Assembly: GCF_016859285.1 (NCBI RefSeq)
Contig: NC_053405.1
Span: 6,606,260-6,670,259 of the forward strand
DNA from: Xiphias gladius
Lineage: Eukaryota; Chordata; Actinopteri; Istiophoriformes; Xiphiidae
DNA length: 64,000 bases
Direction of reading: 5' to 3'
The notes under the pieces were generated by a model. That model was given only the letters and a program-made list of their open reading frames with translations, searched no databases and was not told where the DNA came from. The position numbers and the translations under genes were made by a program. Positions 44,620 through 57,904 of this stretch are shown piece after piece (the first letter of the stretch is position 1; each line of letters opens with the position of its first letter).

Positions 44620-44905
44620 GTTGCTGACCCTGTGCGTCTCTTCATGGCCACAGTCTGCCATCTTCTGATGGCCGACTCCAGCAGGATAACGCACCGTGTC
44701 ACAGAGCAGAGGTCGTCTCAGAACCGGTTTTCGTGAACTTCGCTGGCCTCCCCCCCCAAAGCCGACACATCTGAATCCAGCAGAACGCCTTCGGGACGTG
44801 GTAGATCGGGAGGTCGGCGGCGTGAGTGTGCAGCTGACAGATCCTGCAGAAGTGAGGCCCCTACCCAGCATTAGTCCGGCGTCCCCAATAAAGTGCTTGG
44901 TGAGC
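44620..44905 (+). mobile_element. Tc1-like transposase C-terminal relic
   Basis: With frameshifts the plus strand reads LQQDNAPCHRAEVVS, then HLNPAERLRDVVDREV and VQLTDPAEV, the end of a Tc1-like transposase (second catalytic D in QQDN, last E in the AERLRDVV position). It ends near 'cccaataaagtgcttggtgagcgt', typical of the 3' flank of this family. The element is 5'-truncated and dead. Confidence 0.7.
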
Positions 44906-45510
44906 GTGTATTGAATATTGTATGTTTTTTTTGTTTTGTTTTTAAACTCGTTTTATCAGGAGCCGTTAGAAATGACTGCTGTGTCCCACAGCGACCGGCA
45001 GGTGGCGCCCACGTTCCACTCTTAAACCGTGTTTTGCACTGATTCCACCTCTGACAAGTTTAATGGACCCAATTTGCAGCAGCAGCTGTTTAAAGATGAC
45101 AGATATGCGAGGGCAGTCAAAAATAAAAAACGTAAACGCAGGGTCAGATAGCTTAGTGAAATTTGAACAAATTGCTTTTATTGGGTATGATTGCCATGAC
45201 AGCCATGTTCTTATGGTGCTGTCAGTTTCCTAACTGCACAAAGTCGCTGTGAGCGTTGCCATAGCTGCTCTACAACAGCCCCACGTTCTCGGACGAAATG
45301 GCATTCAGAAAGTACTGTGAGCGCACAATGTCAATTAAGTAATTGAGCTGAAGTGAGTGGCAGTGTCAGACAGAGAGGGGGGCGCTGAGCCCGATAGTGG
45401 TCTCCAGAAGAGACCTCACTGGCTGCAGATGAAGTTTTCAGTCACACTGCGACGTGCGGGACTATTGGGAATTCGTGTCAAACATCCGGACTCTCTATCT
45501 TCAGACTGAG
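44906..45510. promoter_or_regulatory. Upstream region / 5' UTR of the glypican gene
   Basis: No gene or clear repeat. The last 200 bases before 45519 presumably include the promoter and 5' UTR, but I see no TATA box or other distinctive site. Confidence 0.3.
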
Positions 45511-45561
45511 ATGTTGCGATGTTCCGTGCAGCCTTACAAAACGTGGACTTGTTTCGGGTGA
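45511..45561 (+). promoter_or_regulatory. Upstream ORF overlapping the glypican start
   Basis: ATG at 45511 opens a 16-codon frame ending at TGA 45559-45561. It overlaps, in another frame, the glypican start at 45519. A ribosome initiating here would not make glypican, so it may lower translation if included in the mRNA. Confidence 0.45.
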
Positions 45562-47596
45562 TTCTGCTGTATTCGGTTTTTCTACCGGAGACCGGCTGTA
45601 GATCAGCCGATGCAGACAGCTGTCATGAGGTGAAGACAGCCTACATGATGCGCCAAATAGGCCCGGTGGAGCTGGTGCCAGACAGACCGGGAACAGGTCA
45701 GTCAGTCCCTTTGGAAATATTGTAGTATAAAACTCTGCGTAAGTTTTAACAGGAACACGGAATACACAGAGGGGAAATGTACATCTATTGAAGCACTGTA
45801 ACATTTCTCGGGGGAAAACGTGCGTTTTACTCCACTACAATTATCTGAAAGCCATTTACTTTGCAGATCGAGATTTCAAATACAAAACCCTTGAGTTTAT
45901 AAACTACAATGCAATGTTATAAATGAAACTAACGAGCAATTTATTAAGTAATTAAAATTACCTCCACCTAGACCAACATCAAATGTTGCATGCATATTCA
46001 TACATAGGTAATATTAATCCAGTAATGTGATTTATCATAATATAACACTAGTAGGGCAATTCTTCTGCATTATGACTACTCGAGTACATTTTGCTGATAA
46101 TACTTTACTTTATGTAAGAGATTTTGAATATAGGAGTTGTAATGAGCCTTTTTAGCAAAGTGTTCCTTACTTAAGTGAAGGATACAAATACTTCCTTCAT
46201 CACTGGAAATACATAAGATCACTACTAACCACAGTGTAGTGTTAAATTATAGTTGATATTTCTCCTGCTCTGAGATTGATGATGTTAATAAAACATTGAT
46301 GTAATTGTGACTTGTAGCCCACACAGGGTTTAGACCCATAGATTTAGAAATGCAGGGTTAAATTCCAAGTGTAAGGGATCATCACTGAGCTGCATAGGCT
46401 AACAGTGGCTATTTCTGTTGAAAACTAACCTAGATAGTGTGAATCACTTGTATAGATCTCTTGAAAGCACACTTGGCTATAGGTGGTGCTGTTAAAGATG
46501 CTGTTTACTAAATGTGGAAGGTGCTTTTGAGAGTTTTTCTGGCTTCAGAGTGTCTCTTTGCTCATTATTACTGACCTGCAGTCTGTTGAAAGTGTGCAAC
46601 CCATTTATTAATTTGTGAGTGTGAGATCATGCTTTTTCAGCAAAACTGCACCCAAAAGCAAAACGCAGAAAGGTGGTCCCTATGCGGCAGTGGAGTGGAT
46701 GACACAGATCTCAACTGGCACTGTAATAGGCAATATTTCTATGATAGTATTGTTACAGCACTGCCTGGCAGTTTGCCTTGTGCCTGTGATTGTTAGCAGC
46801 TAGTTAACAATATACTGTGGTGACCTTAGTAATCTTTGGCAGAGTTGTCTGCTAATTATAGATGGTTACAACAGCAGAATCTTTGCAGCAGCTTTGAACA
46901 ACATCTCTGGGTCTTCTCATCTGGCATTCATTGATCTGCTGTGGGCCATGGATGAATTAGCTTTAGAAAGATCCCTTTTAAGTAGGTTTTCCACAGGTGA
47001 TTGACTGTTTTCTTCTTGAGTAAGACACCTGCACCAACACTTCCGGCACCTGAGTGAACACATGCACCAATCCCTGCGCTGTCAGTGGTCTTTTCTTCCA
47101 TGATTTAAACTGGGGAAAAAAACAGATGGTTCTGGCAATGTTGTCATATTTCTATTAAACCATCCACTGAAAATTTCTTATGGATAGTTGAGCGTGAGGT
47201 TTCATCACTGAGTTTGAAAATAGCATTTTCACCAAAACTTTTACTGAGTTGTCAAAGTATTTTAATACAGAATTTTAAGACAACAACAGAAGCCACATAG
47301 GTTGCTGAATCATGCTGAGTTTTGGCGTGGTTGTTTCCAGACTTGTACTAAAAACTGAGCTTATGACTTGAGGTCTGGCCGTAGGCCGGCTTCCAACCAA
47401 CCAGCTGTCCTAATCACAAATGAGGAATGCAACATACAATTACCAATAAATTGTAACTATCTCAGAAATGTATTCCATGGTCAGCCAGTGCTAATATGAA
47501 TAGCTCAAAGTTTGACACAGGTTTGTGTGTGTGTGTGTGTCTCTTTTAATCTCTTTTTAAATCATCTTTGTAAAGATGGGATGGCTTGTTGACAAG

Positions 47597-47651
<55 letters not shown>

Positions 47652-49230
47652 AGGTCAGACATAGGTGAACGGTCCAGTTCTCTCATCTCTATCTTTCCCT
47701 TGATCTCAGTCAGCTGCTTGACGGCTTGGCTTACAACAGTCTACCAAAGTTAGACTGCTCCACACCACACACTCACACACACACACACACAGACACACTC
47801 TGGTGTGAGTGGTGAAGTGTCGCCCACTGTGCATGTCATCATGTCAGGTCCCAGCAGGCTCATTGTAAAATTATTTTTGTGAAGTCATAAAGCCTTGTGC
47901 ACTGAATGCTTTTAGATTACAGGTCCATAAATAGATTAACTAACTTAAGTGATTAAAAAGCAGGATTCGTTTTGGTGGGTTAGTTGGTGTCAATATGCAG
48001 GAAAAAGTATTTCGATAAAGCTTAAAACAACTTTTAGGAACAAAACTCTAGCTCTGAGTGTCTTTTGAGGAAGTAAGACAAGTGTATTGCTGGAATTCAT
48101 TCTGAGCCTTTATTTTAGAAAAGTATTACACAGTTATTCATTATGTTAATGTTTCTATTGATTGTGAGAAACTTGGTGAGTACATTTGAAAATTTTTAAC
48201 CACGGTCAGAGCAAAGGTTATTAAAAACCTATCCAAACTTCATTTAATATTTCCTCCACCCACCATTGTGTGTAGGATCAGATTTAACCTCTCAGTGACT
48301 GAAAATATCTGTAGCTCCACAGTGAAATTACTGGGTCTGAAGCCATTTCTCATGTCTATGTCTTTCAGATGAATCTCTCCGAGTGTGTGCCCACCCTGGG
48401 CCCACCTGCTGTACAAGTAAGATGGAGGACAGCTACATGGCGGCTGTTCGCAGTGAGACGCAGCAAAAGATGCAGTCTTACAGCTTCGAACTCAAGTACC
48501 TGATTGCTGGACACACCAAGGCCTACCAAGGTAAAGGAGAGCGTTATAGTGGGAGGAAATGGTGTTGTTTCTCCCATACATTATTGAAGAGAAAAGCACA
48601 TTGGAGAATTGGGAAACAAAAACAAAAAAAGTATGTCATTATCAGTCCAAGATTTCATCTTGGACTTTGTAAAACTTTGGTGGCCATTTTTCACTATTTT
48701 GTGACTTTTCATAAAGTAAATGATTGGAAAGAAATGTGTGCGGGTGATTGAAGAACCCAAATCGAAGTGACTTTATTAACAGTGATAATTTTGATGTTTT
48801 AACAGTTCTTTCAAGTGCCTCTAGCCGCCCTGTCATTCCCACTTTGTGTGTTCATCATGAAATGGCTAGTTTGTGTCAGGGTGGTGGTGTGAGGCCAGTT
48901 TATTTTGTGAGGCGCCACAGTGGCTAGCCAAACAAACAACTGATGTTCGATTGAGTCTTTGTGAGGGCAAACTCTCAGAGGGAGCAGCGGAAAACTTTGT
49001 TACAACTCTCTGCTCTCTTTCTCTGTCTGTCTGTCTCTGTCGCTGCACTAATCAGGTTTTGTTCTTGACCAATGAGAGAGCGAGGGACAGAGAATGTTTA
49101 CATTCAGTACGTATCCGCAGCAAAGTGTTGTTGCCGTGGGCAACAGCCGGTCTCTAACGGCTGCTCTGAATAGGAGGAAGAATACTCTGCTTGTCCACTT
49201 GTCTCTCAACGCTATTCACCAGTCTGTGTG

Positions 49231-49287
<57 letters not shown>

Positions 49288-50971
49288 CCTTGTGTGTATG
49301 TGTTTACGTGCATGAATGTGTACACACATTCATGCACGTGCATGAATGTGTGTGTCTGTGCATGCTCATGTAGTGTGGAGATTATGAAGAGATAGAGCTG
49401 ATGAAACCTAGCCGACAGACACTGCAAACATTTACTTCTCTGTATTTTTTTTTTCTGTCTCTCTTTCTCTCACTCTCTTCTCCCCCGCTACATCTGAGTG
49501 CTCTCAGGCTCAGTTTCAGCTGCTATTTATGCCCAATGGATGGCCAAATCATCCATGGGTAAAATTAATGCAAAACACCCATATACAATGGGGGGGGGCT
49601 GATCATGGCCAAAACTTCCGCAAGAGGAGGAAACAAGTTTAGAATTTGCTGCACGTACTTGAAATTTACCAGGCTACATTTATACACATTTTCTTATTAA
49701 CCTCAAGACGTCTAGCCATGCAGATAGTTTTATGTGCCCAAGTTTTGAGATATCATTCTCTGAAAATACTCAAGCCACCTCCATACAATGTAAGTAAATG
49801 GGATTTTGATTGCCTTGCTCAAAACTTTGCAAATATTTCGGAAAAGAAAACATCCTTCAGGTAGAGCACGGAGAAAAGTTATGTTGAAAGCCTTTATTTA
49901 GCCGGGCGTAATGGTTTAAAATACTGACTGGTTTTAACCTCACCTGGTCTTTATTGTGCTGGAACTAATAAAAACAGATACATTTACTACAATGTTTAAA
50001 TGTCCCATTCATACATTTACAGTATAGGTCTATGGGTTAACCACTACTTTTTTTAGGCTGAATATGAAATTAATAAATCAGAGTGCTGGATACTCAGGGT
50101 ACCTCGCTCTCAATATTTTTCACTAGCAATTTTTATGGTAGTTGTGCCAGAAATCACAAAGCATAGACAAATAAAAGCAAAACTACCCATGCAGCTAAAC
50201 AACCGTAGAAGAAACAGAGAAAATGTTCTTTTTTGTGATTTTGGGAATGAAATTAATTTTGCACGACAGCAGTGTTTCTCAACAGCTGAGCTGAATCTCA
50301 AAGGATCCCCTCTCAAAAGCACAGTGATTATAACCCACTAGAGAAACTGAGACATGCCCAGAGCGGTTGTAGTCAGGCTCCATTTACACCCTGTGGATTA
50401 CTTTGCGTGTGTGTCTGTGTGTGTCTGTGTGTGTGTCTACGTGCGTGTGTGAATGTGTCTGCATGCTTGCGTGTGTTTCTCCTGGCACTGTAAGACCCTT
50501 GTGCCCTCTTCTCCACGTAGCAGCTGTCGTCCAATCACATAGGGTGAAGAGCCAATCACATGACCCCAGAGTGGTCTTTGCCTTGTCACTCGATGCCATC
50601 TGTGTTTGAGTTGCTATTGCCAGGACATGGGTATGCAAACACATAAAAAGTGAGGCATTCTCACTCAGAGCCCCGCCACTGCTGCTCTCAAACCTCGGCC
50701 CCCAACCACTTTTCTTTCTCCACTCACATCTATTCAGTTGAAAATGATTATGAATGTACAGATTTATAACAAATACCATGTCACCACTGTGTAAACTCCA
50801 CTAGAGGTCTTAAATATGGAAAAGACACCAGCTGAAATGTTGCTGTTGACTCATGTAATTATTTCTTAATTTAGAACATTTGTGAGTTATTCACTAAATT
50901 CCCAGATAAATTGCTGTCACTTGGAGAGTCAGGTGGCTGCAGCTGTGATAGTGAAATACAAAGATGACATG

Positions 50972-51023
<52 letters not shown>

Positions 51024-51102
51024 TGCACATTGACCCACTGAGTGACTTAGTGAAAGTCACAGATAAAAAAGGTTTCTCTCACTCTCTCTCTTACTCCCAG
51101 TA

Positions 51103-51195
<93 letters not shown>

Positions 51196-52025
51196 AGGAT
51201 GCCAGCAGATTGACATCATCCTTTTTACTTGGCAAGTTTCAAACATAGCCACACACACACTCACACACTTGGGTGTTCAGCCTCTGTTAAGGGGAGAGTG
51301 CTGTCCACTTTATTAGACCCTGTTGGACATAGGAAACACAGTGGATCATGAGATTGAGCCTCTCATTATCACCTGACTATAGATAACAGAGTAGTGAAAA
51401 TGAGCTCAGCGATGAATTAAGTTGTGAGCTATTTTGGCTTGTCTGCAGCAGGATAAGGTCAGTCCAAGGTCGGTAAGACGGAGTGTGTAACAAGGAAAAC
51501 TAACAAATGCACAGATATGGAAATGCCACATCTTACATGTGGAAATGACATGTATCTATGTCAGTTGTGCAACCATTATATGTGCTACACATACAGTATA
51601 TCCAGATCCTTGATATGTTTGCTTAAAGGACCAGTGTGTAGGATTTAGGGGGATCTATTGGCAGAAATGAAATACAATATACATAATTATGTTTTCATTA
51701 GTGTATAATCACATGAAACTAGGAATCGTGTTTGTCAAATTGTGTTTTCGTTAGCTTAGAATGGGCCCTTCATATCTACAGAGGGGGTCCTCTTCCATGG
51801 AGCCCGCCATGTTGCATCGTCATGTTTGTACAGTAACCCAGAACGGACAAATCAAAAACTGGCTCTAGAGAGGGACTTTGGCATTTTTACATTACCTGGA
51901 GGCCACCGTAGGTACTCCTACATCCCTGGTAAGGGAGGGGTATGGGAGGGGTATTCACTTGGTTGCATTCTGCAACCTCACCGCTAGATGTAACTAAATC
52001 TCACACACTGGTCCTTTAATTTACG

Positions 52026-52091
<66 letters not shown>

Positions 52092-55000
52092 ATACTAACT
52101 CAGCAATAGGATTACTCAGAAATACTGTATACATCTATAACAACTGAACACAGATATTAATTATTTTGTTTGTTGCTATTTTAATTATCAAACTTTGTAT
52201 AGTACACTAACAGCTGTTTATGCGTATTGACCAGCAAAATGTTTTTTAAAGTATAAAAAGTAAAAGTACTAGTTCTGCAGTAATATGTCCCTTGTGATTG
52301 ATATATTATTATATATGAAATTAGATTGTTAATACTAATTCACCAATGTGTAAGCTGAATTTTACTGTTATAGCAGGTTTAGGTGGAGCTACTTCATATA
52401 CAGTTAGGTAGTTTAGTTCATTGGTTCCCAGCCCTATTGGTTTAGCCCCTCCAAAGGGTTACAAGATAAATAAGATGATTAATGGGATCAGAAAGAAGGA
52501 AAACTGATGCACAAATCTGTTTTCCTTTTTTGGGTTTTTCTCTAATCTTTGCACCTGGTGAAATATTGGATAATTTGAACACTTACTGACCTTAAACCAT
52601 GGGAGAAGTTTAGAGACAAAGTCTCTTTTTGGTAGAACTGATAAAGGCTCATAAATGTCAGAAACGTGACAAGAAGCCATAACTACACACTGTTTTTATA
52701 AGATGCTTACAAGCCAAAAAGGTTGGAAACTACTGGTTTGATCTTAGTTTTATCGTATGTTTTTATGTAAAATCTTAATTGGAAAAGTAACCAGGTACTC
52801 CAGCTGTAAGATAAATGTAGTGGAGTAAAACGTACAGTGCTTCCCTCTAAAATATAGTGGAGTAGATGTATAAAGAAGCAGACAGTGGAAATACTGAAGT
52901 AAAGTAAAAGTACCTCAAAACTGTACTTAAATACAGTACTTGAGTAAGTATATTTACATTAAATGTTATTATCCACAAACAATTAGGTGTAATTCAGCCA
53001 GTGATATTGTAGCAAATCACTAGCAAATATAATGGCTGCAGAGCCAGATATTTCATATGTGATGATTTTGGCTTTTTAGTTATTATGTATGTTTTTTACG
53101 AGTGCACGAGTGGTATGCTAAGCGCAAAATCCCCGTCCCTCTGTCTTCTCTCTCGCTCCAGAGACCTTTGAGTCGCTTGTGTCCTTCACATCTAACCTGA
53201 CCAGCTCACTGTTCGACAGCGCCTACTCCGCTCTGGCGTCCGACTGTCGCCCCCTTGTGTTTCAGCTTTTCAGCGACATCAAAGACCACCTCTCTGGAGA
53301 TTCAGATTCCTCCCTAGACAACACTGTGCGTCGATTCTACAATGATCTCTTTCCTTTGGTTTATCGCCGTCTGCTCAACCCTGGGATTGGCCACATGTCG
53401 CTCCGGACCTATTCCTCCACCTCCACCACTCACGACGACTGCTTGCGGTTGACGCGGCAGGACGTCAGTCCGTTTGGACCCCATCCTCACCTACTGGTCA
53501 GCGGCCTCTCCCATGCGCTCAGGGCAGGTCGATCATTGAGCCGACTTCTCCGACTAGCTGGAGAGGTTGTGAATGCAACCGAGAAGGCTACGTTATCCAG
53601 AGAGTGCGGGCGAGGGTTAGTGAGGATGCAGTACTGTTCCCACTGCAGAGGGCTGACACTGATACGGCCCTGTACTGGACTGTGTGTTAACATTATGAGA
53701 GGATGTCTGGTAAGTGGTCTAATGTTTGTGCATTTCCTGTTTGGATATGTGTATCTGTCTTAACGTGTGTACAGTAAGTTCCCATTATAATGATATTGTA
53801 CAGACTGATATTTATAAAAATCAGTACTAGGATCTGTGTACTTCTCTTTAGAAAATATTTTGCAAGTCTTTACCTCATTACCTCATCAGAATCAACATTT
53901 AAAGAAATTGTTTAACGTTTTGGGAAATACACCCATTCGCTTTTTTGGGAGAGAGAGAGATAAGAAGATTGACGTAACTCTGAAGTCTGTCTGCTAAATA
54001 TGGAGCTGGAGCTAGGGGTTGATTAGCTTAGCTTATCATAAAAACTGGAAGCACGGGGAAACAGTTATCCTGGCTCTTTACAATGTTCAAAATTACATCT
54101 ACCAGCACCTCTGAATTTTACAAACTAACAAATTATATCTTGTTTATTTAATCCGTACACAAAAAGAAATGTAAAAAGGATAATTTTTGGTTTTACTGAG
54201 AATTATGTGCCCTAAGAAAGCAAATAAGCTTATTTCCCAAACTGTCGAACTCTTCCTTTAAAATAACTTGCTCATACACCTCCTGCCACCTCCAAAGTAT
54301 ATCATTTTAGATGAATTACTAATATATTGCTCCTCTAAATTATTTGTAATCTCCTTCCAAATTTGGAATTTGGCGATTAGCAATCTAATGTTATTCTTTT
54401 CAGGTCAAGTGTGTGTGTATTGTAGCTGATACTGTTTAAAGTGCATGGGAAGCTTAAGGGAGTATTTGTTTCCCTCTGCCTCTGGAGAGGCAATTAAAAA
54501 ATTATTGTAATGCTCCCATCTCTCACATTACTGAATCAATAATTCACAGCATTTTATCATCAATAAATTATTCCCACATGAAGTTTTAGAATGACAAAAA
54601 CAAGAGCATTTCCAGGAAAACTGGCAGTGTCTTCAATGCATCTTACTGGGCTGCTTCCAAATTTGCTGGACAGCTTTAACAGTGCCCACAATAGAGAGAC
54701 TTCTTTATGGCACAGAACTGGAAGATGGCATTGTTCATCCTGCTTGAGAGTTTATTGGAAGCAAAGACAGTATGATGGAAAAACAACTCCCAGAATGTTT
54801 ATTGTCTTCATTAGAGGAAAGTAAAGAAAAACACATGCATTAAAGCTAAGGAGAGTCAGAGGGACAAGTAGGAACATTCCTACTGTGAAAGGAACAGTTA
54901 GGCTCATGGGAAATGTGGTTTCGACTATCCTGTCATGAGATAGAAAACTGCCAGTCATCTCAAGCATTGGCTCATTTCCCTCCATCCATTTGTTTTTGTT

Positions 55001-55682
55001 TGATAGATTTTAAGTGTGGTATTACCAAGCTGCTTCCGTCACCGCTGCACCCTTGTATTTCGTCTCTCTACTCTGTATTCACTCTTCTCATTTCCCTTCT
55101 TTTCTTGTTCATCTGCCTATTCAAGGTGGGTGTATCAGAGCTTGGTGCCCCCTGGGGGAGTTTGGTGGTACTGCTTCAACGGTTAGCCGCTAGTTTAGCA
55201 ACTAGCAGCAACCAGAACAGCATGGAGTTAGCTCTGCTGGCAGTCCGAAACCATGTGAATGACGCCATACTGCACGCTCAGCTGCACGGGCCACGCATTA
55301 CAGCCACGGTAAGCAGTGGGGATGATGGGCTGGAGGGGAAATATCCAAGTGGTTTGCTTTGTAAGATCTATATTTTGAATTGTTACATAATAAAAAAAAA
55401 ATGGGGGTTCTGGATATTGATGCCAGTCTACTGAAAAAGGTTTGAATACCAAAGTCATTGTTCCCCTGTGAAATGCAATCATTAAATAGCTCAAAACTGG
55501 TAACAGATTACTTAAACATCCTTACTCATATGCCCCAATAATAAAGTCATTTGAATTTTGGACACAGAGTGAGGAAGGCCGTGGGTTTCTTTCAGCCTGA
55601 AAGTTGGATCTCCTCACAAAAGCCTTGTACCTAGATGGGCTAAAAACAGCCTCATTCTTCAGAGAATCTGGGGTTCCCCTCA

Positions 55683-55750
<68 letters not shown>

Positions 55751-57015
55751 CTGTGTATGTGAGTGTGAATACAGATCCAGTGCCAGACAAAGACTGTGGT
55801 TGGCGGGACAACCTATACCCAGAATGTAGCTTGGTCCTGAGTGATGAGAAAGTTTCTGTGGCTAATCTCTGGACAAACAGACGACACACAAACACATGCA
55901 TGCACACACTGTTGGATGAAGAAATAGAGCAGCTGTCCAACCTTGAGAGAACATTGTGGACTTAGTAGAGTAGATTCCTGAGAGGTAAACAAACACCCAC
56001 AAGCATAATCACACTGCTAATTGTAGCTAATAAGAAAATACCACTTCATTAGATATTTGATCAAGCGTTTCATTCATTCGATACATCACCAAAGGCTAAC
56101 CCCTAACCTTTTAACAGTTTACAGGTGTTATGTGCAGTATTTATGGTCAATAGATAATTGTACCATGAATTTTGAGATAGCTGTAATGTCTGTAAACAAA
56201 GAAAAACCTTTGAGAAAAGTAGTGGTCTTTACTGGCCTCTATAACACATTTTGTATTATGCTCCATCCGGCACAAGAGGAAACTTGAAAGCACAAACCTA
56301 ATTTTACTTTGTAGTAGATAGTAAACATTGGCTAATCCAGTTTTGCTGTTCTGATTCCAGCTGCATTTTGGGAGCTTATCATACTTACAACTACTGTAGA
56401 GTCGGTTGTAATACTCAAACACCACATTCTGTAACTGAGAGTTACAAAAAGCTAGTTAGCAAGTGAACAGAGAATTCAGAATAGCTAATGATAGGTGGTA
56501 GGAACATCCAGCCTCTGCCGCTCCAAGTGATAATGCAAACCTGAGGAAATCTACCTAAAAAAAAATAGACCAAGCCTAAACAAGCCTAAACCACTTCTAG
56601 GTACTTTGCTTTACTCTGAGAAGAAGCTACACCACGAGCCTTTTCAAAATACCACCGTGCGAACTGTCTCCTACTCAGGTAGAGAAGGTGTGCGGTCCAC
56701 AGGCAGCTGGTCCCATGATGACGAATGCAAATCCCACCACCTCCCATATTACTACCTCGGTGACTCCTGCAACATCACTAACCTCAGCGAGGTCATTGGT
56801 GACTTCACCTCCCTTGTTGGGCCCTGTTGCTCATCAACCTCTGCAGCTGCAATCCCGGAGGTGAGTTACTATACATCTGATATGAGAATATTTGGGGCAA
56901 TTTAGGGTTAGAAATTACCCACCGTAGGTGAAATTAATAAGTGAACAGAGAGATAGCGTAGAGAGTCTTTTTAGTTTCAACCTTGAGTCATCGCAGACAA
57001 AAATCAATTCAGATA

Positions 57016-57048
<33 letters not shown>

Positions 57049-57904
57049 ACGTTTGTATTCCACCAGGTTGTTCCCTCTTAAAGGTTCCAGAGGTGACAAG
57101 AGTCGAAGCCTGAAGAAACTCTCTAGGTAAATTAATCATCAGTTGTACTTTTTAGTTATTATCATTGGAGTATTACATCCCAACACTTGTCCATAATCAA
57201 GAAGGAAAATGACAGACATCTAATCAGTTGTTAATGTCTTTTCATGTATTTTGCAAAAGTGATTTACTCCAATCTGTCCATTTATTAGAGCTAGTGTCAA
57301 AAGAAACCTTATTAGTTAACATCAGAGGTTTTTCTCAATGAAAAAATCTAAATATCCGATATCGAATATCAGGCAACACAAATATCCCCACTAGTAGTTG
57401 TAGTCATAGGCCAAACATTCAATGAACTTTTAATTGCTTTAATTGCTTTTCAGTAATACAATCTCTTTATTATTTTAGGATATAGTGATTTTCTAAAGGT
57501 TTCACTTTGAGAAAATAAAACCTGAAATCAGACAGATCATTAAATAAAAACCAGCATATCAGATTTTCATCGGGCATTAATTTTCAAAAGTGCTAGGAGC
57601 TTCCCTTTCCCTTCCCCATGTTATCTTCAGTAACTTACCAGAGTCTATCAGAAGGGATTTCACAGGCAAGTGGACATGACAAGTCTTAACCCGAACAAAT
57701 AAAAACGTATGGTGCATTGGTCCTACTCTTCCTTACAGCAACCCAAGTATTCAGCTGTGCACAACTCTCTCTCTCTTTCAGGGAGTTTGAGAGCTCTATC
57801 CAGCGGTACCAGTGGTTTTTCTCAGAGCTGCCAGAGATGCTTTGTGAGAGCGAGATGGAGGTTGAGCAGCACACGTGCTGGAGTGGCCAAGACGTCGCAG
57901 AGAG
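45519..57904 (+). CDS. gpc5: Glypican, GPC5 type; first six exons (3' part outside the window)
   Basis: Glypicans are GPI-anchored heparan-sulfate proteoglycan cores that modulate Hedgehog, Wnt and growth-factor signalling at the cell surface. Exons: 45519-45696, 48369-48530, 53162-53709, 55126-55308, 56679-56860, 57782-57904. All phases agree, giving about 458 codons. A signal peptide ([14 protein letters not shown]) is followed by [97 protein letters not shown] and [10 protein letters not shown]. The glypican cysteine pattern is complete up to this point. RQDVSPFG and MQYCxHCxGL favour GPC5 over GPC3. N-glycosylation sequons NLT and NAT sit where GPC5 has its own. The exons for the rest of the core, the Ser-Gly attachment sites and the GPI signal are not seen to 64000, in keeping with the very long introns of this gene. 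Confidence 0.88.
45785..46210 (-). repeat. Interspersed repeat, 11.9-kb-type family, in gpc5 intron 1
   Basis: 'ttttactccactacaattatctgaaagcc' near the left and 'gttccttacttaagtgaagg' plus 'ttcatcactgg' at the right match the reverse of the outer repeat. Confidence 0.5.
46211..48368. other. Remainder of gpc5 intron 1
   Basis: Unique-looking non-coding sequence with a (GT)n at about 47600-47650 and a short (CA)n at 47772-47800. No gene is seen. Confidence 0.5.
47600..47651. repeat. (GT)n microsatellite
   Basis: About 50 bases of nearly pure GT. Confidence 0.95.
48531..51105. other. gpc5 intron 2, 5' half
   Basis: No gene is seen. It contains (GT)n at 49232-49278, a perfect inverted repeat at 49306-49339, a G-run at 49590-49597 and (CA)n at 50974-51019. 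Confidence 0.5.
49306..49339. repeat. Perfect 16-bp inverted repeat
   Basis: Arms at 49306-49321 and 49324-49339 are exact reverse complements, separated by two bases (ac). It lies next to a GT tract and could form a hairpin or cruciform. Confidence 0.9.
51106..51194. repeat. (GT)n microsatellite, about 88 bases
   Basis: Pure GT, about 90 bases after a (CA)n at 50974-51019. The two could pair. Confidence 0.97.
51623..52019. mobile_element. MITE with TTAA ends in gpc5 intron 2
   Basis: The ends 'ttaaaggaccagtgtg' and 'cacactggtcctttaa' are perfect 16-base inverted repeats, TTAA being at both outer edges. At 397 bases it has no coding capacity. This is a well-known kind of fish element; a piggyBac-like mover is suggested by TTAA but not proven. 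Confidence 0.85.
52028..52088. repeat. (GT)n then (AT)n microsatellite
   Basis: A short GT run passes into about 48 bases of pure AT, immediately next to the MITE at 51623-52019. Confidence 0.95.
52255..52960 (+). repeat. Composite repeat with nested hAT-like MITE
   Basis: The outer family is the same as 11865-12606. The inner part at about 52418-52738 starts 'cattggttcccagcc', has 'cccctccaaagggttacaag' and ends 'ggttggaaactactgg', matching the inner element at 12.13-12.40 kb. Confidence 0.65.
53899..54262. mobile_element. MITE in gpc5 intron 3
   Basis: The left end 'ttaaagaaattgtttaacg' and the inverted right end 'ttaaaggaagagttcgaca' are imperfect inverted repeats, continuing with 'ttttgggaaata' against 'gtttgggaaata'. 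The inside holds 'gattagcttagcttatcata' and 'ggggaaacagttatcctggctc', hallmarks of a frequent fish element. No coding capacity. Confidence 0.8.
55684..55749. repeat. (GT)n microsatellite in gpc5 intron 4
   Basis: About 66 bases of GT, with a shorter (GT)n at 57019-57046 in the next intron. The remaining intron sequence shows no gene. Confidence 0.95.

Noticed and set aside
44539..44871. 110-codon minus-strand frame
   Set aside because: Shadow of the Tc1 transposase relic on the plus strand.
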